Assembly (NCBI GenBank): GCA_964363685.1
Contig: CAYIJG010000002.1
Coordinates: 1-35,352 of the forward strand
Direction of reading: 5' to 3'
Origin: XYD2-FULL-39-9 sp964363685
Lineage (GTDB): Bacteria > Patescibacteriota > Patescibacteriia > Magasanikbacterales > GWA2-37-8
Length of the DNA: 35,352 bases
The notes below the pieces were generated by a model. It did no database searches. It was not told the DNA's origin and saw only the letters and a list, made by a program, of their open reading frames with translations. Below are positions 31,376-35,352 of the stretch, one piece after another (the first letter of the stretch is position 1; every line of letters starts with the position of its first letter). Both the position numbers and the translations under genes were made by a program.

Positions 31376-33286
31376 CTATTTTTTTAAAGATTTTAACCCT
31401 AAATAAACTCCAATAACTAATGCGCCACCGCCGGAAACTGCTAAAATTATTCTTACTATATCTTGATTTTTGTTTTTCGGTTCTATATTTTCTGGTAAAA
31501 CCGCAGATATTTTTTCAGGTTCGCTTTGAGTTGTTTGAGCAAGTTTTGTTTGAACGGTCGGCAAAGTATTTTTTGCTATTAATTTTTTTGGTTTGGTAAT
31601 TACTGATTTTATAACCTCTGTTTCTCTTGTTATTTTTTCACCCAAGACTTCGCCCGTTGTAGTTGTTTGGTACGGAGTGGAAGTTTCTATAATAACTATA
31701 ATAGGTGTAGTTGTTGGTGTGCTGGTAGGGGTTATTATACTAGTTGTTGGGGTGGAAGTCGAGGGTGTGCCAGAGCCTCCAGAAGACGCAGAATTGGCTA
31801 TATTTTGAGTGGCAGCAAGCGGAGTAAGGATTATAGGCCAAGACTTGCCCAGGAGGGCTGGAACAGCGTGTTTTGTGGCAAACCAGTCTATACCATCGGC
31901 GCTCCAAGGGCTAGTGTAGTAGCCGTTATTTGTCAGTTGATTAGTGAGAACTGTCCAAGGGTTTTTACCTTGAGGACTTGTCCATTGTGATTGGCCTTCT
32001 CCCAGGGAATTTAGGCCATACATTGCCCAAGCGGTAGTGAGTGAATCAGAAGCGCCAAAACCCCAACCACCATCAACGAGCTGAGTCGAGTGTAAATAAT
32101 TTTTGGCTTTATCAAAGATTGAGCTGTCTATTGTTATACCGAAAGTAGAAGAGTATTTTAAGGCATTGATGGCCGCGCCAGTCACATCTTGTCCAGACCA
32201 TCCGTTCCAAGTAAAAGATCCGTCTGTTTGTTGATCTGTTTTGATAGTATTGATAGCTGTTTGGATTATCTCAGAGCTTGCGTTTTCATCTGTTGCAAGT
32301 AAGGCTAATAAAATAAAAATGTCATCGTTGATGCCAGCTTGGCCAACCTGGTTATTTGCTAGACATTCTGTTTTGATTTTATTTTTTAGATCAATAACTT
32401 GAGTATTGGTTTTGGCAGTTCCACCCGCTAGTAAGCCCAGTATATGCCTTGGATATTCTGCGCAGTTATTTAGCGTGCCTGTGTCTTGAGTTATCAAAGT
32501 ATTATTTAAATAATCGTAGAGAGATAAAGTGGTATTTTTTATTTCATTAGCATAAGTATTGTTAGCGCCAAATGACATTGCCGACCAGTCAGATGTTTGT
32601 AAATCTATAATACTGCCATTTTCAAGCTGGTTTGATTTTAAGAAGTTTAAGATTTTTTGGATGGAATTATTTATCTCATTATTATTTATAAATATTTGGG
32701 TTTGAGTATTACCTCCGCTCCCATTAGTCTGAATTTGTTCGGTAGAAGAGGTGTTAGTTTCGGTGGTTGTATTAGAAATAGTAGTAGTGGCGACGTCTAT
32801 TGTAGAAGTGGTTGTGGTATTTGTTTCTACTGTGGATGTAGGTGTTAAATTTGCGTCAGTTGATGAAGTTAAGTTCGTATCAGGTGGAGTTGTAGTAGTG
32901 ACAGTATCTGTTGTAGAAGTTACAATATTATTTATAAATATTTGGGTTTGAGTATTACCTCCGCTCCCATTAGTCTGAATTTGTTCGGTAGAAGAGGTGT
33001 TAGTTTCGGTGGTTGTATTAGAAATAGTAGTAGTGGCGACGTCTATTGTAGAAGTGGTTGTGGTATTTGTTTCTACTGTGGATGTAGGTGTTAAATTTGC
33101 GTCAGTTGATGAAGTTAAGTTCGTATCAGGTGGAGTTGTAGTAGTGACAGTATCTGTTGTAGAAGTTACAATTTCAGGTGTTGAACTTACTATAGGGGCA
33201 ATCTCGTCCGCTTTGGCAGGTAAAATCCAAAATAAACAGCCTAGGATGACCAGAGTTTTTAAAATGTTTAATTTATTTGCGGACAT
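31376..33286 (-). CDS. Surface-anchored alpha/alpha-barrel (prenyltransferase/squalene-cyclase repeat) protein, transcobalamin alpha-domain-like
   Basis: The protein has 636 residues. Residues 1-26 form a signal peptide (ends P-A-K-A). Residues 39-202 are a Thr/Ser-rich stalk made of two identical 82-residue units. From about 203 to 500 comes a helical-repeat domain with D-G-S-F-T-W-N-G-W-S-G and L-V-D-G-G-W-G-F-G-A-S-D-S-L-T-T-A-W-A-M, the prenyltransferase/terpene-cyclase repeat pattern also used by the N-terminal domain of transcobalamin. A second low-complexity linker and a C-terminal helix (about 612-630) with K-S-L-K-K anchor it. The start overlaps the end of the DUF4430 gene by 14 bp (coupled). 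Downstream of a cobalamin riboswitch, corrinoid binding is more likely than terpene cyclisation; this is inference. Confidence 0.75.
   Translation of the reverse strand: MSANKLNILKTLVILGCLFWILPAKADEIAPIVSSTPEIVTSTTDTVTTTTPPDTNLTSSTDANLTPTSTVETNTTTTSTIDVATTTISNTTTETNTSSTEQIQTNGSGGNTQTQIFINNIVTSTTDTVTTTTPPDTNLTSSTDANLTPTSTVETNTTTTSTIDVATTTISNTTTETNTSSTEQIQTNGSGGNTQTQIFINNNEINNSIQKILNFLKSNQLENGSIIDLQTSDWSAMSFGANNTYANEIKNTTLSLYDYLNNTLITQDTGTLNNCAEYPRHILGLLAGGTAKTNTQVIDLKNKIKTECLANNQVGQAGINDDIFILLALLATDENASSEIIQTAINTIKTDQQTDGSFTWNGWSGQDVTGAAINALKYSSTFGITIDSSIFDKAKNYLHSTQLVDGGWGFGASDSLTTAWAMYGLNSLGEGQSQWTSPQGKNPWTVLTNQLTNNGYYTSPWSADGIDWFATKHAVPALLGKSWPIILTPLAATQNIANSASSGGSGTPSTSTPTTSIITPTSTPTTTPIIVIIETSTPYQTTTTGEVLGEKITRETEVIKSVITKPKKLIAKNTLPTVQTKLAQTTQSEPEKISAVLPENIEPKNKNQDIVRIILAVSGGGALVIGVYLGLKSLKK
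32681..33172. repeat. Perfect tandem duplication, 2 x 246 bp
   Basis: Copies at 32681-32926 and 32927-33172 appear identical base for base and encode two identical 82-residue Thr/Ser/Asn-rich blocks. The unit length is a multiple of three, so the frame is kept. The absence of differences implies a very recent duplication. Confidence 0.9.
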
Positions 33287-33833
33287 ATTTCCAAGTTATT
33301 ATATCGTTAGCTTTAATAAAGTAGTTTGAAACGCCAACTTTTGCTTCTTGATTATTTATATATAATGTCCAGTAAAATCCCGTTGAGGGACTGTTTTTTA
33401 GGCCATTAATCTCTTCTACAAAATAGCCTAAGCCGGAAAAGTTTTTGGTGGAAAATGAGATTTGCCCAAATTCTCTTAGACTGCTCATGGCTTCGTAGGC
33501 AGATGAGCTAGGCTTAACCGCTGTCTTATAGTCTTTATTTTCGATTACAATTGTTATTGGTACAGTTTCTGGTTTTTGTTTTTCGAGTGTTGCGCTGGTA
33601 GTTGTTGTGGGTGGAGGAGATTCTGTTTTTTTATCAACCGGTTTATTAGTTTTTTTGTTTTCCAGGACAGCTGGTTTTATATCCTCTTGTTGTATATTTA
33701 TGTTAGGTGTAGAAGTTGGATTTGAAATTTTAGAAACGGCAGTTTGATTATTTTGAGTAGAAAATAAATATGCCGAAGCAGAAACAAATATAAAAATTAG
33801 CATTATTAGTAGTCGGTGGAGTGATTTTATCAT
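33273..33833 (-). CDS. Membrane-anchored DUF4430 protein, transcobalamin C-terminal-domain-like
   Basis: The protein has 186 residues. A single N-terminal helix (about 7-25) anchors it. A Lys/Pro/Thr-rich stalk (about 30-90) follows. The C-terminal 95 residues are a DUF4430 domain (PF14478): S-S-A-Y-E-A-M-S-S-L, G-L-G-Y-F-V-E-E-I-N-G-L, then G-F-Y-W-T-L-Y-I-N-N-Q-E-A-K-V-G-V-S-N-Y and D-I-I-T-W-K-Y. This beta-domain is the fold of the C-terminal cobalamin-contacting half of transcobalamin and intrinsic factor. It is the first gene after the riboswitch and overlaps the next gene by 14 bp. The domain call is firm; corrinoid as ligand rests on the riboswitch and the partner gene. Confidence 0.85.
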   Translation of the reverse strand: MIKSLHRLLIMLIFIFVSASAYLFSTQNNQTAVSKISNPTSTPNINIQQEDIKPAVLENKKTNKPVDKKTESPPPTTTTSATLEKQKPETVPITIVIENKDYKTAVKPSSSAYEAMSSLREFGQISFSTKNFSGLGYFVEEINGLKNSPSTGFYWTLYINNQEAKVGVSNYFIKANDIITWKYVRK

Positions 33834-33849
33834 ATTTAGATTCGTGGTT

Positions 33850-33931
33850 ATCCGCCGTCGCTAAAGCTTTGGCGGATTGTTAATTGACACAAAATTTATT
33901 ACGCTCGAGCTTATAAATTTTGGTCATTAAC
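33850..33931. repeat. Two hairpins between the riboswitch terminator and the DUF4430 gene
   Basis: ATCCGCC/GGCGGAT (33850-33877) is a 7-bp stem whose sequence resembles a common CPR intergenic repeat. The second, at 33879-33931, is a long imperfect stem (GTTAAT..ATTAAC outside, AAAATTTAT/ATAAATTTT inside) with a CTCGAG centre. They lie in the 5' leader of the operon. Confidence 0.6.
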
Positions 33932-33960
33932 AAAAAAATCTTTACCGGTCAGGAAAGATT
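33931..33960 (-). terminator. Candidate riboswitch-controlled terminator
   Basis: On the minus strand AATCTTT and AAAGATT (7 bp) enclose CCTGACCGGT and are followed by a run of T. It stands 54 nt after the riboswitch core and about 100 nt before the first gene. The stem is AT-rich and hence weak, which suits a switchable terminator. The loop GACCGG is complementary to CCGGTC inside the riboswitch. Confidence 0.55.
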
Positions 33961-34013
33961 AAAAAATATAAGAATATTTTCCTGCTCGGGACGCAACTTC
34001 GCTCATGAAGTTG

Positions 34014-34136
34014 TATATCTGAAGACCGGACTTCCAAGTTAAAATTAAACTTGGTTTACCGTTGCGGCACAGTAGAGGAATTCCTCGCCTCGTCGAAGTT
34101 TCAACGTAGACGGGTCACCTCACTTCCACAGATATA
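34014..34136 (-). promoter_or_regulatory. Cobalamin riboswitch (compact form)
   Basis: On the minus strand P1 is a perfect 8-bp helix, TATATCTG (34136-34129) with CAGATATA (34021-34014). Between them lie GAGGTGACCCG, GGAATTCC, then CTGTGCCGCAACGGTAA (the conserved CCGCAACGGTAA core at 34067-34056). A hairpin CCAAGTT/AACTTGG follows and leads directly into GAAGTCCGGTC. This order matches the B12-sensing riboswitch core. At about 123 nt it is short, as in compact cobalamin-II-type switches. It should respond to a cobalamin and control the three-gene operon downstream. Confidence 0.85.
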
Positions 34137-34154
34137 TAATTAAATTGTCCCTTT

Positions 34155-34183
34155 AGACTACCACCCGTATATAACGCTGTCAA
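34155..34183 (-). promoter_or_regulatory. Promoter of the riboswitch-led operon
   Basis: On the minus strand TTGACA (34183-34178) and TAGTCT (34160-34155) are 17 bp apart. The -35 is perfect and the -10 is poor. The start would fall near 34148, about 12 nt before the riboswitch P1 helix, and directly after the folD stop codon. Confidence 0.6.
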
Positions 34184-34186
34184 AGT

Positions 34187-35016
34187 TTAGGTGTGGATAA
34201 TTTTTGCGCAAGTGACAGTATTGAGAAGTAGTTTTGCGACCGTAATTGGACCAATACCGCCCGGGGTAGGAGTGATGAAGCTGGTCTTTTTTGAGACATT
34301 TACAAAATCAACATCGCCTTGCATGATTCCATTTATATAAACAATACCAGTATCAATTACAATTGCATTTTTTTTCACCATGTCGGCGGTGATTAGGTTT
34401 TGCTTTCCAACTGCCGAAACAATTACATCCGCTTCCAAGCATTTCTTTTTTACATCCTTAGTGTGGGTGTTGCAGGTGGTAACACTTGCCAGTTCGTTNN
34501 NNNNNNNNCCACGAGCGCACCTGCGCCGACAATGTTAATATTTTTTCCTTTTAAATTAAATTTAATTTCTTTAAGCGTGCGTATAACTGCCCAAGGAGTT
34601 GGAGGTTCAATCAGATTTGTTTGCATCACAAGTTTGCCAATATTGGCATCGGTCAGGCAGTCGACATCAATGGCGGGATTGATTGCATTTAACACTTCTG
34701 AGACATACAGCTTTTCGGGTAGCGGTAGTTGGATAATCAAGCCGGTCAGCTTCTTGTCTTGTTGAATTTTGTTGACGTTGGTAATTAAATCATTTTTAGT
34801 AATATTTTTTGGAAACTGATATAAAGCAAAAACAACACCCACCCGTTCGGCAGCTGCTTGTTTTCTTTTTATATAAGTAAGTGACGCTTTATTGTTGCCA
34901 ACCAAAACCACGGCTAATTTGGGTACAATACCTTTGGTTTTAAGTAGAGCCGCTTCTTTGGCCGCGATTTTTTCTATCTTGGCCGCGATTTTTTTACCGT
35001 CTATAATTGTTGGCAT
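34187..35016 (-). CDS. folD: Bifunctional methylenetetrahydrofolate dehydrogenase/cyclohydrolase, broken by an assembly gap
   Basis: The N-terminal part (35016 to the gap) starts M-P-T-I-I-D-G-K-K-I-A and shows Y-I-K-R-K-Q, with the catalytic lysine region, G-L-I-I-Q-L-P-L-P and D-V-D-C-L-T-D-A-N-I-G-K-L, then I-N-I-V-G-A-G-A-L-V at the gap. The rest (34498-34187) has A-D-V-I-V-S-A-V-G-K-Q-N-L-I-T, V-I-D-T-G-I and T-P-T-P-G-G-I-G-P-I-T-V. FolD interconverts 5,10-methylene- and 10-formyl-tetrahydrofolate, supplying one-carbon units. About eight residues after G-A-G-A-L-V seem missing. The two parts join in frame only if the real gap is 2 modulo 3 bases long, so the 10 N are a placeholder. The gene is probably intact in the organism. 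Confidence 0.93.
34499..34508. other. Assembly gap (10 N)
   Basis: Placeholder of ten N within folD. Comparison with the FolD fold suggests roughly 26 real bases are missing. Confidence 0.95.
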
Positions 35017-35237
35017 ATTGGAGATGATAGCACAATTACTAGGGACGAGTAAAGGGGGAAAGAGTCAATTTACCCCTTTCGAAGCCCGACGTAATTGCAA
35101 AGCTTGCTTCTTTTTTGGCATGTTTTGCAAGGAAATATTTTAACATTATTTTGAGGCCTGGGTTTCAAGCCTGCTTCCCAAGAAATGAGTTTTATGGTAC
35201 TTTAATATAAATTTAACTTAATAAGTATTTTAATAGT
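35017..35237. other. Intergenic region between folD and the last gene
   Basis: Contains a hairpin AAAGGGG/CCCCTTT (about 35051-35080) and a short AGGC/GCCT pair near 35154-35172. The AT-rich stretch before 35238 could hold a promoter, but no clear -35/-10 pair was found. Confidence 0.4.
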
Positions 35238-35352
35238 ATGAGTAATGCAGAATTTGGAGAGGGAAGCCCTGATCAGGGTGAAAAGGTAATTGAATGTCCG
35301 GCAGGAGCCGATTTAGACATTTACTTAGGTATTCTTCAGGCGGAAGCAGGAA
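35238..35352 (+). CDS. N-terminal part of an unidentified protein (runs off the window)
   Basis: An open frame begins at ATG 35238 and stays open for 38 codons to the window end. The start is M-S-N-A-E-F-G-E-G-S-P-D-Q-G-E-K, followed by V-I-E-C-P-A-G-A-D-L-D-I-Y-L-G-I-L-Q-A-E-A-G. It is acidic, with no signal peptide in the visible part. I do not recognise it. The reading frame is likely real since it runs off the edge without a stop, but this is a short sample. Confidence 0.5.
   Translation, partial: MSNAEFGEGSPDQGEKVIECPAGADLDIYLGILQAEAG

Noticed and set aside
31376..33286. Terpene cyclase or protein prenyltransferase enzyme
   Set aside because: It is exported and anchored, lies behind a cobalamin riboswitch with DUF4430, and I saw no clear catalytic D-x-D-D-type motif, so a binding role is preferred.

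Overview
This is an AT-rich bacterial contig with two scaffold gaps (10 N each, at 2367-2376 and 34499-34508). The gene content points to a Candidate Phyla Radiation (Patescibacteria) bacterium, probably of the Parcubacteria group. The evidence is the large surface protein carrying the cysteine motif GETIDPACSPGDENCTV, the small surface protein with repeated W-S-x-x-I-G-W-I units, the membrane protein ending in an E-E-L-A-T-I-W-H-F-P motif, the weak Shine-Dalgarno signals and the tightly packed small enzymes. The phylum assignment is an inference; no rRNA gene was found to confirm it.

Layout. Positions 1-3366 hold a rhodanese, a cupin, a secreted phosphodiester-glycosidase-like protein with an SH3 domain, a gap-broken membrane protein and a DMT-family transporter. 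Positions 3383-3499 are a run of seven small hairpins. Positions 3613-8170 are a co-directional accessory cluster: a synthetase-only RelA/SpoT protein, DUF2000, an APH-like kinase, a zincin metallopeptidase and two unknowns. Positions 8190-9855 encode an ABC exporter pair. Positions 9861-10455 hold a strikingly GC-rich orphan gene with its own promoter, leader hairpin and terminator. It is divergent from a DEAD-box RNA helicase with a structured leader. Next come a glucose-6-phosphate dehydrogenase/6-phosphogluconate dehydrogenase fusion, a cyclase-family hydrolase, a thymidine kinase and two surface proteins. One surface protein is 1136 aa with a predicted seven-bladed LVIVD propeller. SecA, several small enzymes, SecD (with a parvulin-like insertion) and SecF follow, so much of the Sec motor and accessory machinery lies here.

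The two most unusual parts are near the right end. (1) Positions 30089-30796 look like an independent non-coding RNA gene of about 670 nt. It has a near-consensus sigma70 promoter (TTGACA-17-TATACT), a boxA-like sequence, at least a dozen hairpins and a strong intrinsic terminator. I could not match it to RNase P, tmRNA, SRP RNA or a self-splicing intron. (2) On the minus strand, 34183 down to 30844 reads as one regulatory and transport unit: promoter, compact cobalamin riboswitch, candidate terminator, then three genes. These encode a membrane-anchored DUF4430 protein (the fold of the transcobalamin C-terminal domain), a cell-surface alpha/alpha-barrel protein of the prenyltransferase type (the fold of the transcobalamin N-terminal domain) and a DUF6580 ECF-S-like membrane protein. 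Together they suggest a corrinoid-scavenging system in which the two halves of a transcobalamin-like binder are separate surface proteins.

Several classes of palindromic repeat occur. One is inserted in frame inside secA, another forms the C-terminal codons of the DUF6580 gene, and a twin-hairpin element with a central GGATCC lies upstream of both the helicase and secD. No CRISPR array, tRNA, rRNA, insertion sequence or prophage was seen.
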